From contig NC_014225.1 in NCBI RefSeq assembly GCF_000092785.1, forward strand, positions 434,001 through 498,000: DNA of 64,000 bases, written 5' to 3'. This document shows positions 34,353 through 43,178 of the stretch, in pieces (position 1 is the stretch's first letter; each line of letters begins with the position of its first letter). The DNA comes from Waddlia chondrophila WSU 86-1044. GTDB taxonomy: Bacteria > Chlamydiota > Chlamydiia > Chlamydiales > Waddliaceae. Both the position numbers and the translations under genes were made by a program. The notes under the pieces were generated by a model that saw only the letters and a program-made list of their open reading frames with translations, was not told where the DNA came from and made no database searches.

Positions 34353-35482
34353 ATTTCGGATCAATTCCTATTCGTATACAGCCATTTTTTCTTGTGTTGA
34401 TTTTTCTTATTGGTTGGTTAAGCACACAGTCTCTCTTGCTGACGTTTTTGTGGGCGTTTGTGATTTTTTATTCTGTTCTTGCTCATGAATTAGGACACGC
34501 ATTAACGGCAAAAAAGTTCAATCAATCGGTGATGATCGAACTGTTTGGGATGGGCGGAGTCACCTATCGCCAAGGCCCTCCTTTGCGCAAATGGCAGGAT
34601 TTCGTGATAGTTTTTAACGGCCCTCTTGCTGGCTTTTCATTGGCAGCGACCGCTTATCTTCTTTTAAAAATCTTGGGAGCAAATCCTCCCAATTTATTTT
34701 CCTATCTTCTTATTGTTACGTTCAACGTGAACCTATTTTGGACAGTCGTCAATCTTTTACCAGTTCATCCTTTGGATGGCGGACACCTGTTGCGCATTTT
34801 ATTTGAGGGAATGATGGGATTTCGCGGTGCTCAAGCGGCACTGCTTTTGAGTACTCTGTTTGGCCTTGCCTTCAGCATTTTATTTTTCATCATCCATTTT
34901 TGGATCGCCGGTGCGCTGTTTTTTATGTTTACTTTCGAAAGCTTTAGAAAATTTCAAAGCACGCTTCAACTTTCGAATAGTGACCAGAGTGAAGAGCTTC
35001 AAGCGTTGTACAAAGAGGCTGAAGAGGTGCGCGTTTCTGGAATGGATGAACAATCGCTTCAGCTCTTTCTTGAGCTGCGGAAAAAGGCTGGCGAAGGGGT
35101 GTTGTTCTTGGGAGCTTCGGAATCGGCAGCACAACTCCTAGTCCGTTTGGGCCGTTTAAAGGAGGCGTATAAAATTTTATTGCCGATTTCCAAAAAACTT
35201 AGTATGAGCAGCCTGTTTTTACTTCATCAATTGGCTTATGAACTTGGACACTGGAAGGAAGCAGCCACAATTGGGAATCAAGTCTTTCAACAACGTCCCG
35301 AATATGAGATAGCTGCAATTAACTCCCTTTGTCATGCCGCACTTGGAGAAGCAGAGCCTGCTGTTGGTTGGCTTCAAGCAGCGATTGACGCAGGTTTGCC
35401 AAATCTCTCTGAATTTTTGCAGAAAAGAGAGTATGACCGTATTCGAGAAAACGATCAATTTAAAAAATTAAAAATTAAGTAA
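34343..35482 (+). CDS. Site-2-type (M50) membrane metalloprotease with helical-repeat C-terminus
   Basis: An intramembrane zinc protease of the M50 class. In 379 residues: the HELGH zinc motif at 48-52 within an N-terminal membrane segment ([21 protein letters not shown]), and the second motif HPLDGGHLL with Asp145 in a later segment ([19 protein letters not shown]). About six hydrophobic segments occupy residues 13-195. The last ~170 residues are soluble, with TPR-like helices ([34 protein letters not shown]). No PDZ domain is seen, so it resembles the minimal SpoIVFB-like or CBS-free type with an added scaffold. It overlaps sucD by ten bases, an unusual operon partner. Substrate unknown. 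Confidence 0.85.
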   Translation: MQLNFGSIPIRIQPFFLVLIFLIGWLSTQSLLLTFLWAFVIFYSVLAHELGHALTAKKFNQSVMIELFGMGGVTYRQGPPLRKWQDFVIVFNGPLAGFSLAATAYLLLKILGANPPNLFSYLLIVTFNVNLFWTVVNLLPVHPLDGGHLLRILFEGMMGFRGAQAALLLSTLFGLAFSILFFIIHFWIAGALFFMFTFESFRKFQSTLQLSNSDQSEELQALYKEAEEVRVSGMDEQSLQLFLELRKKAGEGVLFLGASESAAQLLVRLGRLKEAYKILLPISKKLSMSSLFLLHQLAYELGHWKEAATIGNQVFQQRPEYEIAAINSLCHAALGEAEPAVGWLQAAIDAGLPNLSEFLQKREYDRIRENDQFKKLKIK

Positions 35483-35581
35483 AATTTATCTTATTAATTT
35501 ATTTATTTAATCTTTATGATTTTTTAATCTTATTCTTTCAAGATTTATAAATTTCAACAAAAAGTACAAAGGGGCATAATT

Positions 35582-35926
35582 ATGGTATCGCCAGCAAGAC
35601 TAGTACCTGGAGGAGATCGTCGGAGAAACGATCTTGGAGTTTTTGGATCGCGTCAGATTCCGGGGGTAGACAGAAGAACACATGTCGTTTATGAAAGATC
35701 AAGGCCCTTTTATCGAACAAGGCCCTCTAATCATTCGGTACACATCATGCATACGCCGCCAGCTGCAAGAGTTAGCAAACTTTCGGCATTAATTGTTGGG
35801 ATTGCACTGGCAATTTTTGGCGTTTGCATTTTCCCTGCCAATCCTATTGCAGGTTTCATCATAGGAGGAGTAGGGGGTGTTATAGCCGCTTCTGGAGCGA
35901 TTGCTTATAACGCGGGTCGCCGCTAA
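35582..35926 (+). CDS. Small Arg-rich protein with bilobed hydrophobic C-terminal domain
   Basis: A 114-residue protein of no recognised family. The first 60 residues are polar and rich in Arg and Pro (LVPGGDRRRNDLG, DRRTHVVYERSRPFYRTRP). Residues 66-112 form two hydrophobic lobes (LSALIVGIALAIFGVCIF and GFIIGGVGGVIAASGAIAYN) separated by a PANPIAG turn, a hairpin pattern like chlamydial Inc proteins. AAAGGGG precedes the ATG. It is followed by a strong bidirectional terminator at 35937-35970. An inclusion-membrane or inner-membrane role is inferred only from the hydrophobic pattern. Confidence 0.6.
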   Translation: MVSPARLVPGGDRRRNDLGVFGSRQIPGVDRRTHVVYERSRPFYRTRPSNHSVHIMHTPPAARVSKLSALIVGIALAIFGVCIFPANPIAGFIIGGVGGVIAASGAIAYNAGRR

Positions 35927-35936
35927 ATAGTGAAAA

Positions 35937-35970
35937 TAAAACGCCGCCTTTTTAAAAAGGAGGCGTTTTA
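35937..35970. terminator. Bidirectional rho-independent terminator
   Basis: A long inverted repeat with its centre at ttttt/aaaaa: 35937-35953 pairs with 35954-35970 with one mismatch (16 of 17 pairs), including a GC-rich core (cgccgcc and ggaggcg). T- and A-tracts flank it on both strands. It separates the small bilobed protein gene (plus) from the convergent orphan gene (minus). Confidence 0.85.
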
Positions 35971-35974
35971 TCAC

Positions 35975-37447
35975 TTATTCTTCCTCAACAATTCTAGGAG
36001 GAAAGATCCCATATGGTTGAAACATCAAAGGATTCATCATTGGTGTTCCCATGTAGGCAAAACGAAGGCGTGTTGAACCGGTTGTAAACTCTTTGGTTGC
36101 TATTGGACGAGCTGTTCCTATCTGTTGCCCTAAGAAAGAGTTAGCCGATGAGATGATATTTTTAAAAACATCATAGAGATATCCACGCCATCCTTGCGTT
36201 TTCTTGGTCGGATTCACTTTGGCGATCGTGTGATCTTGAGAGGCTGTTCGTCTTTGATATGAATGGTTGGTGTGTAAAAGAGCAAAAACGGAAAATAATA
36301 CTCCTACTCCTGCAATTCCCACCATTCTAGGATTAAACCCTAAACGAGAGCTGATGCCAACTGCTTTAGAGATCGAGTTAATACTTGATGTAGGAGGAAT
36401 TATGGAAGGTTGCGGATTAGAGCTTGCCATGAGATGAAGCTCTTCTCGAAGTGCTTTCTCAAACAATGCTGTTGATGCTAAAAGCGTAATCGCTGGAGTG
36501 CTGTTAATCAGGTCTTTTTCCGTATCTTCTGAAAGATCTTCAGGGTTATCCTCCAATTGCAGACGGCCGTGGCTGCTGCCGCCTTCTAATTGCAATACGC
36601 GTTTATGTGCACCTTGCAGCTCGAATGGAAGCTGTTGATGAAGGTTAGACATGACCATATCTATAGGAGATCGATCTCCTGTTAGCGGTGTGTCCAAAGA
36701 GATTTTGACGAGATGTTCAACACGATCCAAAACAATGAGAATTGTCGCATCGGCTTTGAGATGAGGTTCTTCATGACCAGCGATATAGTTCCATCCTTGG
36801 CTAAGTATAGAGCTGAGAGAGCTTAAATAACCGCTGTTTTGCGTTGGAATGAGGCTCCTTTCACTTAATGGATTGGCTTGGTCTTCAATTTGCAGCGGAG
36901 GGGGACTATGCAAGACTTGCTCCGGACTCATGCCGAAGATTTCCAGGTTCATTTCTAGTACCGTAAAAGTCATTTCTGGTAGAGGCCTTCCTTGTTCAAT
37001 ATTCGGAGTCAGAGGAAAAGGTTGTCCGATAAAAGGGTTGGTTTGAACGATACCAAGGTCTTGATTATGTGGAGAGATAGTATCCGGTTCAACATTTTCA
37101 CCAGAAGAAATAGGAGGATCTTCCGGGGCTTCGATCTTTTCGTCGGTTCCTTCATTTTTGGCTTCTTGTATTGGTTTATCTTTTCTGCCACTGACAATTT
37201 CACTGATCTCTTTATTATGGAAGACGCGCCCGTATTCTCTTTTTAAGAAAGAATTTTCACCCCGTAGAAGTTCAAAATTGATCGTAAAAACTGTTAAAAT
37301 ATTTAATAAGATTAATCCTGTACCTTCAAAAATTTTTCTAGCGATGCTATAGGTTTTTTTGTCTATTTTATTTAAATCTTTATTAGATTTTTCTTGTTTC
37401 TCAATCTGAGAATAATTTTGTTTAATACTATCTGTAGAATTTACCAT
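35975..37447 (-). CDS. Unknown membrane protein A (tandem paralog of the gene at 37574)
   Basis: 490 residues, no recognised family. Two hydrophobic segments: residues 42-61 (EGTGLILLNILTVFTINFEL) and about 375-393 (GIAGVGVLFSVFALLHT). Between them are an acidic, proline-rich linker (about 95-145), a strand-rich block (ATILIVLDRVEHLVKISLDTP) and low-complexity stretches. The C-terminus has WRGYLYDVFKNIISSANSFLG and ends in a Pro-rich tail, PPRIVEEE. It shares its layout and several blocks with the next gene: the N-terminal membrane helix followed by L..E.S.L..EY, a V.H.VKIS/I.TIFKIS strand and a W...Y.VF motif. GAGGAC precedes the ATG. Probably an Inc-like or secreted protein; this is inference. 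Confidence 0.7.
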   Translation of the reverse strand: MVNSTDSIKQNYSQIEKQEKSNKDLNKIDKKTYSIARKIFEGTGLILLNILTVFTINFELLRGENSFLKREYGRVFHNKEISEIVSGRKDKPIQEAKNEGTDEKIEAPEDPPISSGENVEPDTISPHNQDLGIVQTNPFIGQPFPLTPNIEQGRPLPEMTFTVLEMNLEIFGMSPEQVLHSPPPLQIEDQANPLSERSLIPTQNSGYLSSLSSILSQGWNYIAGHEEPHLKADATILIVLDRVEHLVKISLDTPLTGDRSPIDMVMSNLHQQLPFELQGAHKRVLQLEGGSSHGRLQLEDNPEDLSEDTEKDLINSTPAITLLASTALFEKALREELHLMASSNPQPSIIPPTSSINSISKAVGISSRLGFNPRMVGIAGVGVLFSVFALLHTNHSYQRRTASQDHTIAKVNPTKKTQGWRGYLYDVFKNIISSANSFLGQQIGTARPIATKEFTTGSTRLRFAYMGTPMMNPLMFQPYGIFPPRIVEEE

Positions 37448-37529
37448 CTTTAATCCGTCCTCTTTATTTTATTTATAATAGAATTTTAAAATATTTATTT
37501 TAATTTATTATAAAGAAATTTTTAAGATA

Positions 37530-37563
37530 AAAATGTTAGGCAATGATGATTGCCTAACATTTT
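37530..37563 (-). terminator. Rho-independent terminator of orphan membrane protein B
   Basis: A perfect 14-bp stem (37530-37543 with 37550-37563) and a 6-base loop tgatga, located just after the stop at 37574 on the minus strand. On that strand the stem is followed by TTTTATCTT. It separates the two paralogous genes, so each has its own transcript. Confidence 0.85.
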
Positions 37564-37573
37564 CTTAAGATGA

Positions 37574-38869
37574 TCAATCTAGTTCTCTATTATCATTTAA
37601 TCGAATGCCTAATAAATCCACTTTGACAGGAACATTGCCAACGTTGATGATTCTGGTGTCAATGGGGGTTGCGTTTTGCCACCAAAGTTTAGAAGAATAA
37701 GTTCTCGCAGACTGCCCAATATAAGCGATGGCTTTAGTGAAAACGGAGTAGAAACGGGAGTACCAAGGCTGGCTTTTCTCCGGTGTTTTTGCAGTGAATC
37801 GATCTGCTCCCATGTTTGCACCTCTCATGTGCATCATTGCCCAGTACATGATAAATCCAACTAATGGGGGAGTTTGTGTGTATTTTGGTTTGGGGCGTTC
37901 GCTTTCTCTTTGAGGTGCTTGTTGCCGCTCTTCGGTTTTTACAACAGGTTGTCTTTTGTTTTGCACTTGCGGGGGAATGCCCAAGTGTTTTGGAGCTTCT
38001 TGATTTGTTAAGAAAAGAGAGGGTGAACATTTTGAGATGCTGGTTTTCATAACAGGCCGGCTTCCCTCCAGCATTAGTGGTTGAGGAGGAGAGGAGATTT
38101 TTTTGGAAACAGAAAAATTTGGCTGAGAACTGCCTTCAATTTGCCCAAATATATTGCCTGCAACGGAATTCATGAATTGAGGCGTCAAACGTTCTGCAGG
38201 TACATTGAATGATATTTTGAATATTGTTTCGATATTGTCGATTGTTAAGCGCATGGTAGAGCTCTGCTGAACTGTTGCCTCGGAAAGCTGGCCTCTGAAG
38301 CCGAACACTTGATTAAAAGCTTGCCCTGCTCCATTCCAAAGACGGCTTAATGCACTAGAAGAACTTTGATGCTCTAATTGGGGGAGATGAGATGTCGTGA
38401 AGTTGTTAGGGGAAGAAATCAGCGTTGTCACTAGATCAAGAATTTCTAATTCGCCTTTCACGCCATTTGCCAGTTGAATGGTAAATTTTTTTCCAACTAA
38501 AGAACTTTCTTTGGTTTTTGGATTTTCCTCTAGTGCTCCTATGTTGCTTCTCGTTGCTAAGTCTGTTGAAACTTTGGGAACCAGGCTCTGTTCAACTTGC
38601 TGAGACGGACTTTGAGAAGTTTTTATCACTTCTATAGTGCGCCCATTCCAAACTGCTTGATATTCTTTCCTTAGCCAGGAATCTTCTTTTAAAAGATCGA
38701 GGTTGATCAAAAATGCTGTTCCTATGTTCCATAAAGCAAGTTGTCCCGCTTTAATTGTCCTTTCTCCTAAAGTGTGAGTTTTTTCTACAATCTCTTCGAT
38801 AACCGGTAGATCGGCTGTTTGAACTGAATTTTTTACTGGATTGGAACCCAATGATTCTACATGATTCAT
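37574..38869 (-). CDS. Unknown membrane protein B (tandem paralog of the gene at 35975)
   Basis: 431 residues, unrecognised. The hydrophobic segment at about 42-60 (GQLALWNIGTAFLINLDLL) is followed by KEDSWLRKEYQAVW, matching the same position in paralog A. A second, weaker hydrophobic patch at 335-348 (PPLVGFIMYWAMMHM) precedes a W.SRFYSVFTKAIAYIGQ helix equivalent to A. The middle shows FKISFNVPAERLTP, the counterpart of A's VKISLDTP, and a Ser/Gln/Pro-rich linker at 250-330 (KPKYTQTPP). Long disordered segments and two hydrophobic helices would suit a type III effector or Inc-like protein. It has its own promoter candidate (38905-38934) and terminator. Function unknown. Confidence 0.7.
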   Translation of the reverse strand: MNHVESLGSNPVKNSVQTADLPVIEEIVEKTHTLGERTIKAGQLALWNIGTAFLINLDLLKEDSWLRKEYQAVWNGRTIEVIKTSQSPSQQVEQSLVPKVSTDLATRSNIGALEENPKTKESSLVGKKFTIQLANGVKGELEILDLVTTLISSPNNFTTSHLPQLEHQSSSSALSRLWNGAGQAFNQVFGFRGQLSEATVQQSSTMRLTIDNIETIFKISFNVPAERLTPQFMNSVAGNIFGQIEGSSQPNFSVSKKISSPPQPLMLEGSRPVMKTSISKCSPSLFLTNQEAPKHLGIPPQVQNKRQPVVKTEERQQAPQRESERPKPKYTQTPPLVGFIMYWAMMHMRGANMGADRFTAKTPEKSQPWYSRFYSVFTKAIAYIGQSARTYSSKLWWQNATPIDTRIINVGNVPVKVDLLGIRLNDNRELD

Positions 38870-38904
38870 AAATAATTTATTCCTTTATTATTTTTTTAAA
38901 AGAA

Positions 38905-38934
38905 ATTATAAAGTAATGCTTTATAAAAAAACAA
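38905..38934 (-). promoter_or_regulatory. Candidate housekeeping promoter for orphan protein B
   Basis: On the minus strand TATAAT (38905-38910) lies 18 bases downstream of TTGTTT (38929-38934), in an AT-rich leader 36 bases before the start codon at 38869. The -10 is a perfect consensus; the -35 matches weakly. AT-rich surroundings make chance matches likely. Confidence 0.35.
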
Positions 38935-38965
38935 TAAAAATTATTTTTAATTATGTGGGTGGGAG

Positions 38966-40213
38966 TTATTTTTTCTGATCGAAGATCGGTTTTTTGATGA
39001 TGCGAACATGACGGTTTCCTCCAAGATACATGATCATCCACTGCATCATCACGATAAGGCGATTGGGGAAGCTAATCAGGTAAAAAATATGGATGAAGCA
39101 CCATGCGAACCAAGCAAGCAGGCCTGTAAAACATCGTTTGCCGATGGCTGCAACGGCTTTAGATGTACCGACGGTTGCCATCACACCTTTGTCTACATAG
39201 TGAAACGGAGGCCTTTCTCCTGTTTCGATCACTTTAGCTACATAGCGGCCCTGTTGAATGGCAACAGGAGCGATTCCGGGTAGGGGATTGCCTTCCCTAT
39301 TTTTTGCACACGCTGCGTCGCCGATCACAAAGACATTGGAATATCCGGGAATGGACAGGTCTTCGTTAACAATGGCCCGTCCGGAGCGATCTTGTGGAAC
39401 ATTCAGTGTTTTTAAAAGAGGGGAAGCTTGATTTCCGGCGGCCCAGATGACGTTGGAGGTGGGGATGAACTCTTCGTTGATATACACCCCTTTTTCAGTA
39501 ATGTTTGTAACGTGGGTATGAGTGCGTACCTTGACACCCATCTGCTGCAAATCTTCCAATGCTTTTTTGGAGAGTTCTTCAGGAAAAGTGTGAAGAAGTC
39601 GGTCAGTCCCTTCGATGATAAGAATTTCGGAATTTTCAGGGACGATCCGTCTAAAATTATTAAACAATGTTTTGCGCGCAATTTCTGCAATCGATCCCGC
39701 CATTTCGACACCGGTTGGTCCTCCGCCGACGATGACAAAACGCAGCTCGCTTGCGATCTGTTCAGGGTCGTTACTTCGTTCAGCCCTTTCAAAAGCCAGT
39801 AAAATACTTTCTCGGACCGCAATTGCATCGTTTAACGTTTTAAGGCCTGGAGCAAACGGCTCCCATTGTTCATTGCCGAAATAAGAGTGCCTAGCTCCGG
39901 TGGCAACGATGAGGTAGTCATACTCCATCGTTTCTCCATGAAGCATGATGATTTTTTTGCTCTCCTTATCGATTGCGGTCACTTCTCCCATGATGACTGC
40001 TGCATTTTTCTGGTTGCGCAAAATTTCACGGATGGGAAGAGCTATATTTCCCGGAGAAAGAGCTGCTGTTGCCACTTGATAGAGGAGAGGTTGAAAGAGA
40101 TGATGATTCGTGCGGTCGATGACTGTTAGATCGATGTTGGCATTTGCAAGTTCGCGGGCAGCGTTGATCCCGCCAAAACCGCCTCCAATAATAATGACTT
40201 TAGGTTTGCTCAT
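38966..40213 (-). CDS. ndh: Type II NADH dehydrogenase (NDH-2)
   Basis: A non-proton-pumping NADH:quinone oxidoreductase on the inner membrane face. The 415-residue flavoprotein begins PKVIIIGGGFGGINAAREL (FAD-binding GGGFGG), then TNHHLFQPLLYQVATAALSPGNIALPIREI, a quinone-site signature of NDH-2. The second dinucleotide motif is VIVGGGPTGVEMAGSIAEIA for NADH. NVFVIGDAACAKN is the second FAD motif, and AIQQGRYVAKVI follows. A C-terminal amphipathic or hydrophobic segment (WCFIHIFYLISFPNRLIVM) is the membrane anchor. It is an isolated gene, followed by the nucleotidyltransferase-like gene upstream on the same strand. Confidence 0.93.
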   Translation of the reverse strand: MSKPKVIIIGGGFGGINAARELANANIDLTVIDRTNHHLFQPLLYQVATAALSPGNIALPIREILRNQKNAAVIMGEVTAIDKESKKIIMLHGETMEYDYLIVATGARHSYFGNEQWEPFAPGLKTLNDAIAVRESILLAFERAERSNDPEQIASELRFVIVGGGPTGVEMAGSIAEIARKTLFNNFRRIVPENSEILIIEGTDRLLHTFPEELSKKALEDLQQMGVKVRTHTHVTNITEKGVYINEEFIPTSNVIWAAGNQASPLLKTLNVPQDRSGRAIVNEDLSIPGYSNVFVIGDAACAKNREGNPLPGIAPVAIQQGRYVAKVIETGERPPFHYVDKGVMATVGTSKAVAAIGKRCFTGLLAWFAWCFIHIFYLISFPNRLIVMMQWMIMYLGGNRHVRIIKKPIFDQKK

Positions 40214-40253
40214 ATCTTGTTTATATAATTAAAAATGATTTTAAAAATCCAGA

Positions 40254-41630
40254 TTAAAATTGTTCGACGAGTTGATGGATTTCTGAAAAGGAAAGGGGGT
40301 TCTGAGGGAGCAAAGTGTTCCAGTCGGAAGCTCCGTTCCTGCTTAGGTGCGAATACAGATGGTAGGCTTTATGCTCCATTTCCAATGCGACATCAGCGCG
40401 GACAGTGCCGGAGGCAAGTCTTAAAGGGCGATTCTCTTTGACATTGTATAAAAAAGATCTTGAGGTTTCCAAAGAGGAGAGTTGGCTGTTGATGAGCACG
40501 CAATTTTCTATCGTAAGCGACTCTGCTTCAACACCGATCAGAACAGAATTTTTTATGGATCCGCCCCGGATTTGAGAGTCGATTAAATAAGAATTCCTAT
40601 CCATGATGACTCGGTTTTCCAAGCAGTAGTTAGCTGGAGTGTTCAGGTTGAATAAACTTCTCATATAATGGCTTTCTTTGGTGTTTCCAGTCAGTTTTAA
40701 AAGCGTGCGGTAGTAGGAATTCACTGAACGGAAGTCCCACCAATATCCATCTGTTCCAATATCGAGCGGTTTGAAAAAAGAGCGGGAAGGATCTTGTTTG
40801 ACTAGCTGTTTTTTCAGGTCTGCCATCCGATGGAAATGCATTTGATATTCAGGATAAGGGATAAGAGATGCGTATGTTTGGTAGTTTAGTGTCAATGGCA
40901 TCCAAAAATGGGCATTTGCGTCCATTTGGCCCGATTCTTTTCCCAGTTCCTGTTTAAACTCTTTGAGAAGTGCTTGAAGCATCTCCCAAGAAAGGCTGAA
41001 AGAGGAAAGGTTGGATGCCATCGGACTTTTTGTTTGAAGAAAGATCGGTTTTGCCATATCGAACACTCTGGCGCCTGCGGGCTTTAAGACGATCAGTTTC
41101 TTTCCTGGTTGATGCTGCGGCAATCTCTGGCAAAAAAGGTCGATATGACTATCTGGAGAGTATGAGAAAGTTTTTGATGGATAAAAAATTTGATTACAGT
41201 GGAAAACGGATAATCTTCTTTCTCTGTTTTTTGAAAAATGTTCGTTGGTTTGTTTGATCACCGTTTCTAATAAGTAGCAGTTTTTAGAAAGGATCCGAAG
41301 GTTGGCGATCGAATTATTTTCGCTTGCAGTTAGAGGAAAAAGATTTTTCCCATCTCCTGCAGTGTGATAAAGCGCGACAGAAGCGCCTGCATTGTGCATT
41401 TGGAGAAGGTCGCAGTGATATTTGAATTTTGCTTTTTCTGCGGCCTTTTGATAGGCATACAATGTTCCCAGTCCGGTTCCAGCACCTCCAGCCCAATTTT
41501 CCGCGATAGTGATGATCAATGCGCCTGGCTTGCAGATCTCTTTGCTTGAGGAACGCAGCCTTTTATGCCAGAACTCCTCTTGCGAGGAGTTCCGGGTGGA
41601 GACGATCACGATATCGAAGCCTTGCCTCAT
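40254..41630 (-). CDS. Sugar nucleotidyltransferase-like protein (GDP-fucose pyrophosphorylase/Agx-like)
   Basis: 458 residues. The start region FDIVIVSTRNSSQEEFW, then WAGGAGTGLGTLYAYQKA, resembles the Rossmann entry and GxGGAT-type nucleotide loop of sugar-1-phosphate nucleotidyltransferases. HNAGASVALYHTAGDGKNLFPL is like the substrate loop of GDP-L-fucose pyrophosphorylase/fucokinase (FPGT) proteins. The C-terminal part (VIMDRNSYLIDSQIRGGSIKNSVLIG, IENCVLINSQL) reads as a left-handed beta-helix, as in that family. The kinase half of fucokinase-type fusions is absent. The gene ends 41 bases from the ndh start and lies nine bases after htrA. It could activate a host-derived or LPS sugar; exact activity unknown. 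Confidence 0.55.
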   Translation of the reverse strand: MRQGFDIVIVSTRNSSQEEFWHKRLRSSSKEICKPGALIITIAENWAGGAGTGLGTLYAYQKAAEKAKFKYHCDLLQMHNAGASVALYHTAGDGKNLFPLTASENNSIANLRILSKNCYLLETVIKQTNEHFSKNRERRLSVFHCNQIFYPSKTFSYSPDSHIDLFCQRLPQHQPGKKLIVLKPAGARVFDMAKPIFLQTKSPMASNLSSFSLSWEMLQALLKEFKQELGKESGQMDANAHFWMPLTLNYQTYASLIPYPEYQMHFHRMADLKKQLVKQDPSRSFFKPLDIGTDGYWWDFRSVNSYYRTLLKLTGNTKESHYMRSLFNLNTPANYCLENRVIMDRNSYLIDSQIRGGSIKNSVLIGVEAESLTIENCVLINSQLSSLETSRSFLYNVKENRPLRLASGTVRADVALEMEHKAYHLYSHLSRNGASDWNTLLPQNPLSFSEIHQLVEQF

Positions 41631-41639
41631 CGTGGGCAG

Positions 41640-43091
41640 CTATCCTGTTTTAATGGAAACAAAATGCATGTAATCGCCCTGTTTTACAAGAAGCAGTATC
41701 GGTTTTTGGGGATCTGCTTTAGATATCTGCTGATTAAAGGCTTCCACTGAATCGATCTTGACGTGGTTGACTGCAGTGATCAGGGCTCCCTGCTTAATTC
41801 CAGCCATAGCAGCAGGGCTGCCTGCGGAAATTTTGCTGACGACCACTCCTTTCAAATCGACATAGCCGAGATTGTGCGCGATATCTGCTGTCAAAGGTTT
41901 GACTTCGATCCCAAGTTTATTCGTTTTGGAGGAGGCGATTTCCTCTTCATCAGGGAATTCTCCAACTGTGAGTGGAATGTGGATTTCTTTTCCGTCGCGT
42001 AAGACTTTTAAAGTGATTTTAGAGCCGGGCTTCATAAAAGAGACAGCATTGCGTAAGCTGGAGATTGTCGAGACCTCTTTTCCGTTGTAATCCAGAATAA
42101 TATCTCCCTGTTTCAAACCTGCTTTTTGCGCTGGCGAGTCAGGGGTCACATCGGAAACCAAAGCTCCCTTTACTTTGCTTAAGCTGAACGATTGAGCTAA
42201 GTTGTTGTCGATCGGCTGTAGATTGATGCCGATAAATCCGCGGGTCACAGAACCGTTTGCGATCAATTGTTCCATAATGTTTTGGATCATATTGCTTGGA
42301 ATGGCAAAACCGATTCCCATATATCCTCCGGAACCCATATTGGTGACGATTGCTGTGTTCATTCCAATGACATTGCCGTCGAGGTCGAGAAGCGGCCCTC
42401 CGGAATTTCCTCTATTGATTGCAGCATCTGTTTGAATAAAGTCTTCAATGCGCGCAAGGTCCAGGCCGCTGCGCCCTTTTGCGCTGACCACTCCGGCTGT
42501 AACTGATGCCTGTAGGCCAAGGGGATTGCCGATAGCGATGACCCACTGTCCCACTTCAAGGTCATCTGAATTTCCAAGATTGAGATAAGGAAGGTTTTTA
42601 TCGTTGATTTTGATGACGGCGATATCGGTGCTGCTGTCGATTCCGATCAATTCTGCATTGTATTCTCTGCCGTCATTGAACAAAACAGAGATCTCTTCTG
42701 CTCCGTTGACAACGTGGCCGTTTGTCAGGATATAGCCGTCTTCACTGATGATGAAACCGGATCCCTGTCCTGTTTGGTATTGAGGTTCTTGCGGATGTGC
42801 CGGGCTGCGCGGACGGCGTCCAAAAAAATGGCCGAAGAAATCGTCATGGTTGAAAAAATCGAAAGGATCGCTGTCTCCAAATTGAAAGGAATTTCTTTTA
42901 GTTTTGGATTTGACTTTTACTGAAACGACTGCAGGCGTTGCTTTTTTTACGACCTCTGTAAAGTCCAGAGATGTCCTCCCTAGTGGTTGATCTTTGCAAA
43001 ATCCGCTGATGGGAAAGCAGACGAAGGCCATAAAAGCTGCAACCATCGACCATTTTTTCGCGTATGAAATTGAATCGGGCTGATGATTCAT
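41640..43091 (-). CDS. htrA: Periplasmic serine protease/chaperone HtrA (DegP-type)
   Basis: A 483-residue secreted quality-control protease. Hydrophobic signal segment at 15-31 (SMVAAFMAFVCFPISGF). Catalytic triad: His126 in ILTNGHVVNG, Asp156 in DSSTDIAVIKI, Ser230 in INRGNSGGPLL. Two PDZ domains follow: residues about 282-372 (GFIGINLQPI, QKAGLKQGDIILDYNG) and about 390-483 (PAAMAGIKQGALITAVNH). An acidic, Asp/Phe-rich loop (GDSDPFDFFNHDDFFGHFF) precedes the protease core, as in DegP LA loops. Syntenic with C. trachomatis CT823. Very confident. Confidence 0.96.
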   Translation of the reverse strand: MNHQPDSISYAKKWSMVAAFMAFVCFPISGFCKDQPLGRTSLDFTEVVKKATPAVVSVKVKSKTKRNSFQFGDSDPFDFFNHDDFFGHFFGRRPRSPAHPQEPQYQTGQGSGFIISEDGYILTNGHVVNGAEEISVLFNDGREYNAELIGIDSSTDIAVIKINDKNLPYLNLGNSDDLEVGQWVIAIGNPLGLQASVTAGVVSAKGRSGLDLARIEDFIQTDAAINRGNSGGPLLDLDGNVIGMNTAIVTNMGSGGYMGIGFAIPSNMIQNIMEQLIANGSVTRGFIGINLQPIDNNLAQSFSLSKVKGALVSDVTPDSPAQKAGLKQGDIILDYNGKEVSTISSLRNAVSFMKPGSKITLKVLRDGKEIHIPLTVGEFPDEEEIASSKTNKLGIEVKPLTADIAHNLGYVDLKGVVVSKISAGSPAAMAGIKQGALITAVNHVKIDSVEAFNQQISKADPQKPILLLVKQGDYMHFVSIKTG

Positions 43092-43178
43092 ATTGATTGC
43101 CTCTCTTTATTTTTGATCAAGAAAATACCTCTATTTTTTTAGGAAATTTCTGGAAAAAATTCAACCTTTCAAAAAAAA

